This document shows positions 4,680 to 12,282 of a DNA stretch of 23,406 nt, piece by piece. Location of the stretch: positions 1-23,406 of the forward strand of contig JAZUKW010000025.1 in NCBI GenBank assembly GCA_045643425.1, written 5' to 3'. This stretch comes from RGIG426 sp045643425 (lineage in GTDB: Bacteria; Bacillota; Clostridia; Oscillospirales; Acutalibacteraceae). The notes beneath the pieces are model-generated. The model worked only from the letters and a program-made list of their open reading frames with translations, was not told where the DNA came from and made no database searches. The position numbers were made by a program, and so were the translations under genes. Every line of letters begins with the position of its first letter. Position 1 is the first letter of the stretch.

Positions 4680-7600
4680 ATGAAACATTTGAGAAAGAGC
4701 CTTGCGTGGCTGTGTGCCGTCGTGCTGATGCTTTCCTGCATGGGCGTGATGGAGGTTTCGGCGCGTCCGAAACTGCAAACGCTTGCCGATGCGGGCAAGA
4801 ACCTCATCATCAACGGCGACTTTGAGGACGAGACGGAGATCGCGCGCCAACTGAAAGGCGATCCGATCGACGTGCCGCAAACCTGGTCGCTCGTCAACGC
4901 GGCGGTAACGACCGGGGCGGCAAACTCCGGCAAATACGGCTTGGAGCTGCGCCCGAAAGCGGACGAGACCGCGATGGCGATCTTCGACTTCTTGCACTTT
5001 GCGCTGGCGCCGAACTCCAAGTACGTCATCAAGGCGGACGTGAAGAGCGACGGCAAGGTGAAACCGGATGCGGATTTTGACGCGCGCACCGGCGAGGTTG
5101 GCATTTCTCGCGGCAGCGTGGGGACGACCGCCGGCGTGTGGCAGACGGGCGCAACGCTCCTGACCATCACAACCGGCGCGGACTACGTGTACGGCAGCCT
5201 TAAACTGTCGATTTACAAAGGCACCGCCGGTACGTGCTGCGTGGACAACGTCACCATTATTGCCAACGGCAACGAGTGGTGCCCGACGCCCAAGGGCTGG
5301 GTGACTATGCCTGTGGACGAAAACGGCAACCTCTATTCCAAAACCAATCCGTTTACGGATGATTTTGATGACGAGACCCTTGACGTGAACAAATGGCTCG
5401 TCTCCGCTACCGCGTGGGGCGGCGACAACGGCGGTCTTGCCGCGGCGAACGTGTCGCTGGTGACCGATGTTGAGGACGATGGAACAGAGCACACCTGCGT
5501 GCGCCTCGAATCCCACGGCGATTTGTATGAGGGTAACGTCAAGGGCTCCGGCGGCGTGATTAAACGCGTCGGTGCCGGTATCGTGACGCGCCCGTACTTC
5601 GCCTCCGGCGAATACGAGGTCGTGGCGAAGATCGAAAATACGCTCGGCGTCTGCCGCGCGTTCTGGTCGTTCAGCTACATCGGCTATATGCCGGGCGACC
5701 CCGAGTTCTATGAGGACGATTCCTCGGGTAACCTGCGCGGTAACGTGCGCAACACCGAGATTGACTGGGAGTTCCCGTCGGCGTACAACGACAACCGCAA
5801 AGACGACGCGATCACCTTGAACATTCTCCGTTCCAACTGCTGGGGTGGCAAACGCCCGGGCGAGGGCGGCGAATTCTCGCGTCGTTCCAACCCGAACAAC
5901 GACCCGACTCTCTGCATCGCGGACGGCGATTACCACACCTTTACTTACGTGTGGTGCGCGGTGGACGATACGGAAGATCCGTATAAAGCCCATGCGTACA
6001 AAAACGATAAGGAACGCGATGCGGATCCCCTGAGAACGGGTGGCACGAACAAGACCACCGGTCTTTCGTCGGTTACCTGGTATATTGACGGTGTTATGGT
6101 CAACACCTACGACGCGAACGACTCCGACAAATGGAACGCCGGCCAGGAAAACGATTTGGAGTATGAGGCAGGTCGTCAGCAGCTCGGCAAGTTCTATGCC
6201 ACCAACGGCACGACGGGCAACGCAATGAAGACCGGCTTCGGTATCAACACCCCGTACCGCGGCGCTCGTTTCTGGATCGCCGACTGGTTCCCGGTGAACA
6301 GCGGTAAGGGCGACCTCTTCCCGGCAGGTACCAACCGTTACACCGGTTGGGCCGGTACGCCGAAATTTGATACGTGCGTTACCTATATCGATTCCTGTAC
6401 GATTAAACCGTATTACCAGAAAGTAACCAAAGCCAATCAGATCGAGCTCGGCCTGCCGGGCGACGAATATAACTACCGCGAAGACGTGCCGAACAAAGAC
6501 TTCGTCACGCCGGTGGAATATCCGAACTGGCAAAAAGCCCACGGCCTGCTCGAGCGTCCGATCCCGAAGACCGCCATCGACGGTCAAAACGTGACCGTGA
6601 CGTGGGATGCGGTGCCGAACGCGGCCGCCTACGAATTTAAAGTTGACGGCAGAGTGTATGCGGCGACCTCGCCGAATCAGATCACCGGCCTCAACGTCGG
6701 TCAGCACAACATCCAGCTGCGCGCGAAGAACGGAAGTGAAACCGGCGCGTGGAGCTATGAAGCCATGGCGTGTATCGGCGTGCCGAAAATTACTGCCCAG
6801 GCCGAAGGCCACCGTATTGTGGTAACTTGGCCGGATGTTCCGGGTGCTGTTGACTACTACATGGAAGTGGACAACTGCGGCCTCATGAACCAGTCGAGCG
6901 GCGCGTTCTATTCGATGACCAGCGGCGACAGAACGACCCCGTATCTGCAGGGCTTCTCCGCCGGTACGCACATCGTGCGTGTGCGCTCGGTCGGTCCGCT
7001 TGGATTCAGTAACTGGTCGGCACTTGCCGAGGTGGAAGTGGAAGAAGGCGGCTTGCCGATTCCGGGCCTCATTCCCAAGCAGGATGGCACCAACCCGAAC
7101 CAATGGCAGCTCATCGTGGACGAGGGTCAAGGCGAAGGCTCTATCGGTACGCTGGCGAAATTGTATCAAATTAAAGATAAAGACGGCAAAATCACCGAGG
7201 TGCCTTCTCGCCTGGCCAGTGGTCAATATCCCATTTTGAACGTCAAGCTCGATAACGGCGTTTACAGCTATATGATTCGCGCCATAGACTTCAACGGTGT
7301 AGAAAGCGATTGGAGCGCGCCGATCGAGATCTCGAACGGTCTTGCCAACGTCTATTCCGCGCCCGGTATGCACGTGTCTTCCGGCGCGAACAACGTGGAT
7401 ATCTGGTGGGATTACTCGAACCAAGCGCTCGGTAACACGGTGACCTTCGACCTCGAAGAGGATGGTCAAATCGTGATGTCCAAGTCCTCCGAGACGACCT
7501 TCAGCCACACCGGTCTTGCGACCGATTCGGTGCATAAATACCGCATTCGTGCCAATATTGTGGAAGAGAATTACACGACTGAGTGGAGCCCGATCACCAC

Positions 7601-8501
7601 GGTCGTCTGCACCGCCGGCGGCGGTGGCGGCGGCGGTGGCGGTGGCGGTTCGACCGCCAACTCCTCCGGCACGATCCTCAACGGTACGTTCGACGACGGC
7701 ACAAACTATTGGTCGCTCGACCAAACGGCGGTGCTGAAAGACGGCGCGGTGGTCATCACCGCCGGCGACGTGACGGCGAGCCTTACCCAGACGGTCGGCG
7801 GCTGCAAACCGAACACCACCTACACCTTCTCCGGTAACTTTACCGGCAACAAGGACATCGCGTGGGTGTATATCCGCGGCGCAAAAGCCGATGAGATTGC
7901 CGTCAAAGTACAAGATCTTGACCCGGCGAAGGGCTACACCTTCACCACCGGTCCGGACGTGTCCGAGATCACCTTTATCGTGTCGGTTTACAAACAGCAG
8001 ACCGGCGCGGTGACCTGCGACAACCTGTCGCTGTCCGAGGGCAGCACGGTGACGTCCTATACGACGCAGGCAACTCAGGCGACGACGCAGCCGACAACTC
8101 CGTCTTACACGACTCCGTCGTATACGACCCCGTCCGGCGACCCGTCTTACACGACTCCGTCGTATACCACGCCGTCCGGCGATCCGTCTGATCCGACGCA
8201 ATCGAGCAGCTACCCGACGATGCCGACGATGCCGACGATGCCCAGCCAGTCGGGCAGCAACCCGACGTTGCCGACGCGCCCGACGACTCCGGGCGGCATC
8301 CTCTACGGTGACGCGAACGATGACGGTGCGGTCAATATGAAAGACGTTTTGCTGATGCGTAAGTGCATCGCGGAGGTGCAGAGCATCGACACGCTCAACT
8401 TCCAAAACTCCGACGTCAACGTGGACGGCTCGGTCAATATGAAAGACGTGCTTTCGGTGCGCAAGTTTATTGCGAACCTGATCGACAAGCTCGGGCCGTA
8501 A
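4680..8501 (+). CDS. Secreted GH16 family glycoside hydrolase with CBMs, FN3-like domains and type I dockerin
   Basis: A 1273-aa exported polysaccharide-degrading enzyme. ATG 4680 is preferred to ATG 4671 because the ribosome site AAAGGA (4666-4671) is 8 nt from it. Domain order: signal peptide 1-28 (cleavage after VSA); CBM4/9-like module about 41-205 (NLIINGDFE); GH16-type catalytic domain about 220-580. The active-site motif is EIDWE (E360, D362, E364; nucleophile, helper, acid/base by family analogy). Four FN3-like modules span about 623-980, then an 11-Gly linker (980-990) and a second CBM4/9-like module about 995-1120 (TILNGTFDDG). A Thr/Pro/Ser linker runs to about 1203, and a type I dockerin closes the protein. 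The two calcium loops are D1211/N1213/D1215/N1219/D1222 and D1245/N1247/D1249/N1253/D1256. The dockerin implies docking to a cohesin scaffoldin, so the enzyme is probably cellulosomal. GH16 substrates are beta-1,3/1,4-glucans, xyloglucan or galactans; the exact one cannot be read here. Confidence 0.92.
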   Translation: MKHLRKSLAWLCAVVLMLSCMGVMEVSARPKLQTLADAGKNLIINGDFEDETEIARQLKGDPIDVPQTWSLVNAAVTTGAANSGKYGLELRPKADETAMAIFDFLHFALAPNSKYVIKADVKSDGKVKPDADFDARTGEVGISRGSVGTTAGVWQTGATLLTITTGADYVYGSLKLSIYKGTAGTCCVDNVTIIANGNEWCPTPKGWVTMPVDENGNLYSKTNPFTDDFDDETLDVNKWLVSATAWGGDNGGLAAANVSLVTDVEDDGTEHTCVRLESHGDLYEGNVKGSGGVIKRVGAGIVTRPYFASGEYEVVAKIENTLGVCRAFWSFSYIGYMPGDPEFYEDDSSGNLRGNVRNTEIDWEFPSAYNDNRKDDAITLNILRSNCWGGKRPGEGGEFSRRSNPNNDPTLCIADGDYHTFTYVWCAVDDTEDPYKAHAYKNDKERDADPLRTGGTNKTTGLSSVTWYIDGVMVNTYDANDSDKWNAGQENDLEYEAGRQQLGKFYATNGTTGNAMKTGFGINTPYRGARFWIADWFPVNSGKGDLFPAGTNRYTGWAGTPKFDTCVTYIDSCTIKPYYQKVTKANQIELGLPGDEYNYREDVPNKDFVTPVEYPNWQKAHGLLERPIPKTAIDGQNVTVTWDAVPNAAAYEFKVDGRVYAATSPNQITGLNVGQHNIQLRAKNGSETGAWSYEAMACIGVPKITAQAEGHRIVVTWPDVPGAVDYYMEVDNCGLMNQSSGAFYSMTSGDRTTPYLQGFSAGTHIVRVRSVGPLGFSNWSALAEVEVEEGGLPIPGLIPKQDGTNPNQWQLIVDEGQGEGSIGTLAKLYQIKDKDGKITEVPSRLASGQYPILNVKLDNGVYSYMIRAIDFNGVESDWSAPIEISNGLANVYSAPGMHVSSGANNVDIWWDYSNQALGNTVTFDLEEDGQIVMSKSSETTFSHTGLATDSVHKYRIRANIVEENYTTEWSPITTVVCTAGGGGGGGGGGGSTANSSGTILNGTFDDGTNYWSLDQTAVLKDGAVVITAGDVTASLTQTVGGCKPNTTYTFSGNFTGNKDIAWVYIRGAKADEIAVKVQDLDPAKGYTFTTGPDVSEITFIVSVYKQQTGAVTCDNLSLSEGSTVTSYTTQATQATTQPTTPSYTTPSYTTPSGDPSYTTPSYTTPSGDPSDPTQSSSYPTMPTMPTMPSQSGSNPTLPTRPTTPGGILYGDANDDGAVNMKDVLLMRKCIAEVQSIDTLNFQNSDVNVDGSVNMKDVLSVRKFIANLIDKLGP
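8100..8240 (+). repeat. In-frame tandem repeats in the Thr/Pro linker
   Basis: Two 42-nt copies (8100-8141, 8142-8183) encode PSYTTPSYTTPSGD. They are followed at 8214-8240 by three 9-nt CCGACGATG units (PTM). The linker joins the second CBM to the dockerin, and its length is likely to vary between strains. Confidence 0.85.
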
Positions 8502-8511
8502 AAACAAAATG

Positions 8512-8548
8512 AAAATCGGTGAGAGAATCTTCTCTCACCGATTTTTTT
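8512..8548 (+). terminator. Intrinsic terminator after the GH16 gene
   Basis: A 15-bp perfect stem (8512-8526 with 8531-8545), 4-nt loop and T run. The next promoter starts 2 nt later. Confidence 0.92.
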
Positions 8549-8549
8549 C

Positions 8550-8578
8550 TTTACATTTTCCGTCGGATGTGTCATAAT
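8550..8578 (+). promoter_or_regulatory. Sigma-A-type promoter of the LRR lipoprotein
   Basis: TTTACA (8550-8555), 17-nt spacer, CATAAT (8573-8578). Confidence 0.72.
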
Positions 8579-8608
8579 ACGTATATATGGAAAAAAGGAG
8601 CGGGAACG

Positions 8609-9736
8609 ATGAAAAAAAACAATCGCTTTTTGCGTATAGCGGCGTTTGCTCTTGTGGGTGTGCTGCTGTGCGGATCGCTTTGTGCGTGCACGGAAAAAGA
8701 GGATACGCTGGTGACGGATATTACCTCGGGAGAATACGTCTATACGCGTTCTGAAAATACAGGGACCGCCCGGATCAGCCGGTATAAAGGCGTGGCGGAT
8801 GAGCTGGTGATTCCGCAGCTGCTGGATAATCTTCCGGTGGTGGGGATCGAAAAGAACGCCTTTGCCGAAAACAAGACGTTAAAGCAGGTCACGCTGCCGT
8901 CTACGGTGGAGTGGATCGAGGCGGGCGCGTTCAAAAACTGTGAAAAGCTTACCACAGTGAAAACGGGCGAAACGCTGAAATCCATCGGCAGTTATGCGTT
9001 TTCCGGCTGTGTGTCGTTGTCGGCTATTTCTCTTCCGGATACGCTGGAGACGATCGGCAACAATGCGTTTTTCGGTTGCGCCGCTTTGGAAAACGTGCTG
9101 CTTGGTAAAAACATTACCTCTGTGGGTGTGGATGCGTTTTACGGAACGCAATGGTTCGCCTCGTTGAAGGATGAATTTGTGATCGTCGGCGACGGTGTGC
9201 TGATTGACTATAACGGCAAGGGCGGCACCGTTACCATTCCCGACACGGTCAAGCATATCGCCGGCGCGTTTGTGGACAACTCCGTGGTGAAAAAGGTGAT
9301 TCTGCCCCAGGGAATGACGCAGGTCGATAAAGACGCGTTTCGCGGTTGTATGACGCTGGCGGCGGTGGAAATCCCGGACAGCGTGACCGTTATCGAAGAA
9401 TATGCGTTTTCCCGTTGCTCGTCCCTGACGAAAGTTACACTTCCTCAAACGCTTACGGAGATTAAGTGCAACGCGTTTTCCGGCTGTGTGGGCTTGCTTG
9501 AGGCGGTCATCCCCGAAAAGGTGACGGTCATCAGCGAAAATGCGTTTTCCGAATGCCGGGCGCTGTCGAGCGTCACCTTTACCAAAAAGCTTTCGGAGAT
9601 CCAAAAGGATGCTTTTGCGGGCTGCGGCGCCATCAACGTGGTGGCGTATAGCGGCACGAAATCCGATTGGGAAAAGGTGAGGATCGCCGACGGCAACGAG
9701 GCGCTCGCGAACGCGCTTCTCAACTGTAAGGAATAA
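8609..9736 (+). CDS. BspA-type leucine-rich-repeat lipoprotein (375 aa)
   Basis: ATG 8609 follows AAAGGAG at 8594-8600. The N-terminus has a basic start, a hydrophobic core and a lipobox LCAC (Cys27), predicting diacylglyceryl modification and anchoring on the outer face of the membrane. From about residue 65 to the end it is built of roughly ten 22-24-residue LRR_5 (TpLRR/BspA) repeats of the form AF..C..L..V.LP..L..I. One repeat pair is interrupted by an insertion near the middle (FYGTQWFASLKDEF...). The last part (YSGTKSDWEKVRI) is the usual cap of these proteins. They typically act in binding at the cell surface; the ligand is unknown. No terminator follows, so transcripts may run on into the gene at 9831. 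Confidence 0.9.
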   Translation: MKKNNRFLRIAAFALVGVLLCGSLCACTEKEDTLVTDITSGEYVYTRSENTGTARISRYKGVADELVIPQLLDNLPVVGIEKNAFAENKTLKQVTLPSTVEWIEAGAFKNCEKLTTVKTGETLKSIGSYAFSGCVSLSAISLPDTLETIGNNAFFGCAALENVLLGKNITSVGVDAFYGTQWFASLKDEFVIVGDGVLIDYNGKGGTVTIPDTVKHIAGAFVDNSVVKKVILPQGMTQVDKDAFRGCMTLAAVEIPDSVTVIEEYAFSRCSSLTKVTLPQTLTEIKCNAFSGCVGLLEAVIPEKVTVISENAFSECRALSSVTFTKKLSEIQKDAFAGCGAINVVAYSGTKSDWEKVRIADGNEALANALLNCKE

Positions 9737-9748
9737 TTTTTCACAAAA

Positions 9749-9784
9749 TGTAACTTTTTCCCGCTGCATTCGGTATTATGGGTG
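9749..9784 (+). promoter_or_regulatory. ECF-sigma-like promoter, copy 2
   Basis: TGTAAC (9749-9754) with a TTTTT run, then TATTATGGGTG from 9774 after a 19-nt spacer. Boxes and spacing match the copy at 2309-2344. About 50 nt of leader follows, with a small CGCC...GGCG hairpin. Confidence 0.65.
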
Positions 9785-9830
9785 CAAGGACAAAAAACGC
9801 CGGCTGGCGGAAAGTTAGGAGATATACGAT

Positions 9831-11039
9831 ATGCCGAGAAAAAAGATTTTGTTGGATCACGAGCCGACTACGTGGGAGAAGATTCAGGCCTTCTTCGGTG
9901 GCTATGACGTAGAGAATATGGCGGCCGAAGACGTTGAGGGATTCGACGCGAGAACGATTGATGAGATCAACCGACTTTCCATGGACGCTGATGACGAAGA
10001 GCGCCTGGATCAGTCGTCGATCGAGACGAAGCCGGAGGATCTTTTTGTGGAGCCGGATGACGGCATCTTGGACCCGATGATGCAGGATATTAAACTGCCG
10101 GAAGAGGAGACGAAGGTGTCCGAAATACCGCTGGAAAGCGAAGCACCGAAAAAAGTCGGCTTCTTTGCCGGCATTTGGAACAGCATTACGAGCTTCTTCA
10201 GCAATCTGTTTAAAAGTGCGCCGCAGGAGCCGGAGACTTGGAGAACGGAAGATCGCGCGCAGCTTTTGAAAGACGTAGAAGAAAAAATCGGCGCGTTTTC
10301 CGATATTGATGATGAAAAGAAGGAACGACTTTCCCAAAAGATGACCGACTTTGTGTTCTCCGCCACGCCGGAGCAGTTGGACCAGCTTGCGTCGATGAGT
10401 GAGGAACAATACGAAGACCTTGCGATCGGCGCGAACGAGGATGTTTCTTTCGAAAAAATGCTCGAAGGAAACGAGATCGGTACGGTTGTCGAATCTGTTC
10501 CGGACGACGTGTTCGACAACCCGTGGGATACGCCGACGCAGACGTTGACCGATAAGGATCGCGCCGCTTTGGAAACGCTGAAAGAAGCGCAACAGGAAGC
10601 GATGAAAGAGGACGAATCGAAGGATGAGGAAACGCTGGAGGAGGTTCGGAACGCCCGTGAATTGGGTGTGAAAGCCAATTTGAGAGATCGCGTGAATATG
10701 GTTCTCGGCACAGGCGATCCGATCAATCCGTCGGAATTCCGTAAACAGTTGAACGAAGTCATCGAGAACGGTAACCCGACGATGCTGAATTTTTTGGCAC
10801 GCCTCTCTCCGGAGCATTGGAAAGAGATGCAAAAGGAATTTAACGAGGAATTTCAGGATTCCGTGTTGAACGAGGAGGTAGTGCCGCAGCTCAATGATAT
10901 GTTAGAGGAACTGGTCAAAAGCATGAACGGCGAGGTGCCGGAGCTGGAAAATTCGAAGTCTTTTGAAATGGAAAAAGAAAACGAAATGGACTTTGACGGC
11001 GCTTCCGTTGACGACGAGTTTGGAGACATCTCTTTCTAA
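9831..11039 (+). CDS. Hypothetical acidic helical protein with C-terminal SxD..F..ISF tail (402 aa)
   Basis: I do not recognise this family. ATG 9831 follows AGGAG at 9-nt spacing. There is no signal peptide. The protein is strongly acidic (many Glu/Asp runs) and mostly helical. Its one hydrophobic patch is at about residues 107-125 (VGFFAGIWNSITSFFSNLF), which looks like an amphipathic or membrane-touching helix rather than a full membrane span. The C-terminal region, from about 270, has helices rich in Glu and Asn. The last residues, SVDDEFGDISF, match the tail of the 419-aa protein at 2374-3633, though I see no convincing similarity elsewhere. Its promoter is also shared with that gene. 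It lies 94 nt after the LRR lipoprotein with no terminator between them and ends at a bidirectional terminator. Confidence 0.82.
   Translation: MPRKKILLDHEPTTWEKIQAFFGGYDVENMAAEDVEGFDARTIDEINRLSMDADDEERLDQSSIETKPEDLFVEPDDGILDPMMQDIKLPEEETKVSEIPLESEAPKKVGFFAGIWNSITSFFSNLFKSAPQEPETWRTEDRAQLLKDVEEKIGAFSDIDDEKKERLSQKMTDFVFSATPEQLDQLASMSEEQYEDLAIGANEDVSFEKMLEGNEIGTVVESVPDDVFDNPWDTPTQTLTDKDRAALETLKEAQQEAMKEDESKDEETLEEVRNARELGVKANLRDRVNMVLGTGDPINPSEFRKQLNEVIENGNPTMLNFLARLSPEHWKEMQKEFNEEFQDSVLNEEVVPQLNDMLEELVKSMNGEVPELENSKSFEMEKENEMDFDGASVDDEFGDISF
11004..11036 (+). other. Shared C-terminal tail motif, copy 2
   Basis: Encodes SVDDEFGDISF directly before the stop. It aligns without gaps to SLDSSYERMSF at 3598-3630. 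Confidence 0.65.
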
Positions 11040-11049
11040 ATTCCAAAAC

Positions 11050-11088
11050 AAAACGCCCTTTCTCTCTTGAGAAAGGGCGTTTTCTTTT
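11050..11088. terminator. Bidirectional terminator between convergent genes
   Basis: A 15-bp perfect stem (11050-11064 with 11069-11083), loop TCTT, A run on the left and T run on the right. It serves the 402-aa gene and the minus-strand permease. Confidence 0.9.
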
Positions 11089-11092
11089 GTTT

Positions 11093-12202
11093 TTAAACAA
11101 ACCACAGCGCGGCGGCAGCGGTCATTACGACGAGGAACACGGCGTTGACGGCGGCAAAGAGAAGCAGGTATTTCTTCTTGCCCTTCGGGTCGAAAATGGC
11201 GTATTCGCTGTAGGTGATGAGGCTCGCGAGCGAGGCGATGAGCGTTCCCGTGCCGCCGATGTTGACACCGAGCAGAAGCTCTTTATAGTTTTCGGTGAAC
11301 TGCGACAAGAGGATCGCCGAGGGGACGTTGCTGATCACCTGACAGGAGAGAATGGAGACGAGCAGCGTGCTTTTTTGCAAAAGCGTCGCAAAAAAGTCAT
11401 TGACGGCGGGCACGCGGGCGAGGTTGCCCGCAAAGAGGAAGAAGAACGCGAAGGTGAACAGCAGGGAGTAGTCAACCTCTTTGAGCGCCTTTTTGTCGGC
11501 GAAAAAAAGCACGAGCGGGATAGCGACAAGCCCGATATAGTAGGGAATGACGCGGAACACGATCAGCAGCGAAAAGGCAAACAGCGCGAGGTAGAGCGCT
11601 GTGCGGGGCTTGTCGAGCGGTTTATGGAACTTGTCCTTAATCGACAAGGGGGATTTCGGAAGAAGAAAGCACGCGGCGGTAAGCATCGCGACCGCGAGCA
11701 AAAACGGCGGCAGCATAATGCGGGTAAACTCGCCGGTGGGGATTTTAAAAAAGGAGTAAAGGTAGAGGTTTTGCGGGTTGCCGAACGGTGTCAGCATGCC
11801 GCCGAGATTGGCGGACACGTTTTGCAGAATAAATACGTACGCCATATAGCGCTTGTTGTCGGTGGAGGTGAGAGCAAAATAGCCGAGCGGGAGGAACGTG
11901 ATCAGAGCCATGTCGTTTGCGATGAGCATGGATCCGATAAACGTGATATACACGAGCGCGAGCGTCAGCGTGCGCAGGTTGCCGGTCAGCATCACGATGC
12001 GGCGGGCAAGAATGGTGAAAAAGTGGATGTGGCGTAACGCGCAGATGACCGCGAGCGTTAAAAAGAGGCAGGTGAGCGTGCGCAGGTCGAAATAGCCGAG
12101 ATAGCCGCGGTCGGGCGGTATAAGAAAACACGTGACGACCGCCGCGACAATGGCGACACATAAGACGATATGCTCTTTTAGATAGCGAAGAACGCCCTTC
12201 AC
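11093..12202 (-). CDS. SLC13/ArsB-like (ion transporter superfamily) permease
   Basis: A polytopic inner-membrane transporter with about 10-11 hydrophobic segments in 369 aa. The family signatures of the CitMHS/ArsB/DASS group are visible. These are ANDMALITFLPLG in the first half, a GNPQNL stretch after QNVSANLGGMLTPF, and SNVPSAILLSQF in the second half, which are the paired hairpin/substrate regions. Substrates in this group are dicarboxylates, citrate, sulfate or arsenite; none can be assigned here. The start is taken as GTG at 12202 because GAGGTG lies 6 nt upstream; a GTG at 12211 overlaps that ribosome site. It follows comM but is separated from it by a terminator, so it may have a weak promoter of its own or rely on read-through. 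Confidence 0.82.
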   Translation of the reverse strand: MKGVLRYLKEHIVLCVAIVAAVVTCFLIPPDRGYLGYFDLRTLTCLFLTLAVICALRHIHFFTILARRIVMLTGNLRTLTLALVYITFIGSMLIANDMALITFLPLGYFALTSTDNKRYMAYVFILQNVSANLGGMLTPFGNPQNLYLYSFFKIPTGEFTRIMLPPFLLAVAMLTAACFLLPKSPLSIKDKFHKPLDKPRTALYLALFAFSLLIVFRVIPYYIGLVAIPLVLFFADKKALKEVDYSLLFTFAFFFLFAGNLARVPAVNDFFATLLQKSTLLVSILSCQVISNVPSAILLSQFTENYKELLLGVNIGGTGTLIASLASLITYSEYAIFDPKGKKKYLLLFAAVNAVFLVVMTAAAALWFV

Positions 12203-12237
12203 GGCAGACACCTCGTTTCTTTGCGATTTTTTGCGGC

Positions 12238-12264
12238 AAAAAGCGCGCCTTTTGGCGCGCTTTC
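12238..12264 (-). terminator. Terminator of comM (minus strand)
   Basis: On the minus strand, the stem 12263-12254 pairs with 12249-12240 around AAAA, followed by a T run (12242-12238). Confidence 0.8.
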
Positions 12265-12282
12265 AATTTTTATTACGAAAAT

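Noticed and set aside
4656..8507. A 1283-codon open frame on the minus strand opposite the GH16-dockerin gene
   Set aside because: It lacks a ribosome site. Its composition (His/Arg/Val/Gly rich) is the mirror of the high-GC codon bias of the sense gene, and the sense frame has clear domains.
11087..12037. A 316-codon plus-strand frame opposite the permease
   Set aside because: Highly charged, starts in the bidirectional terminator, and the opposite strand has a coherent polytopic transporter.
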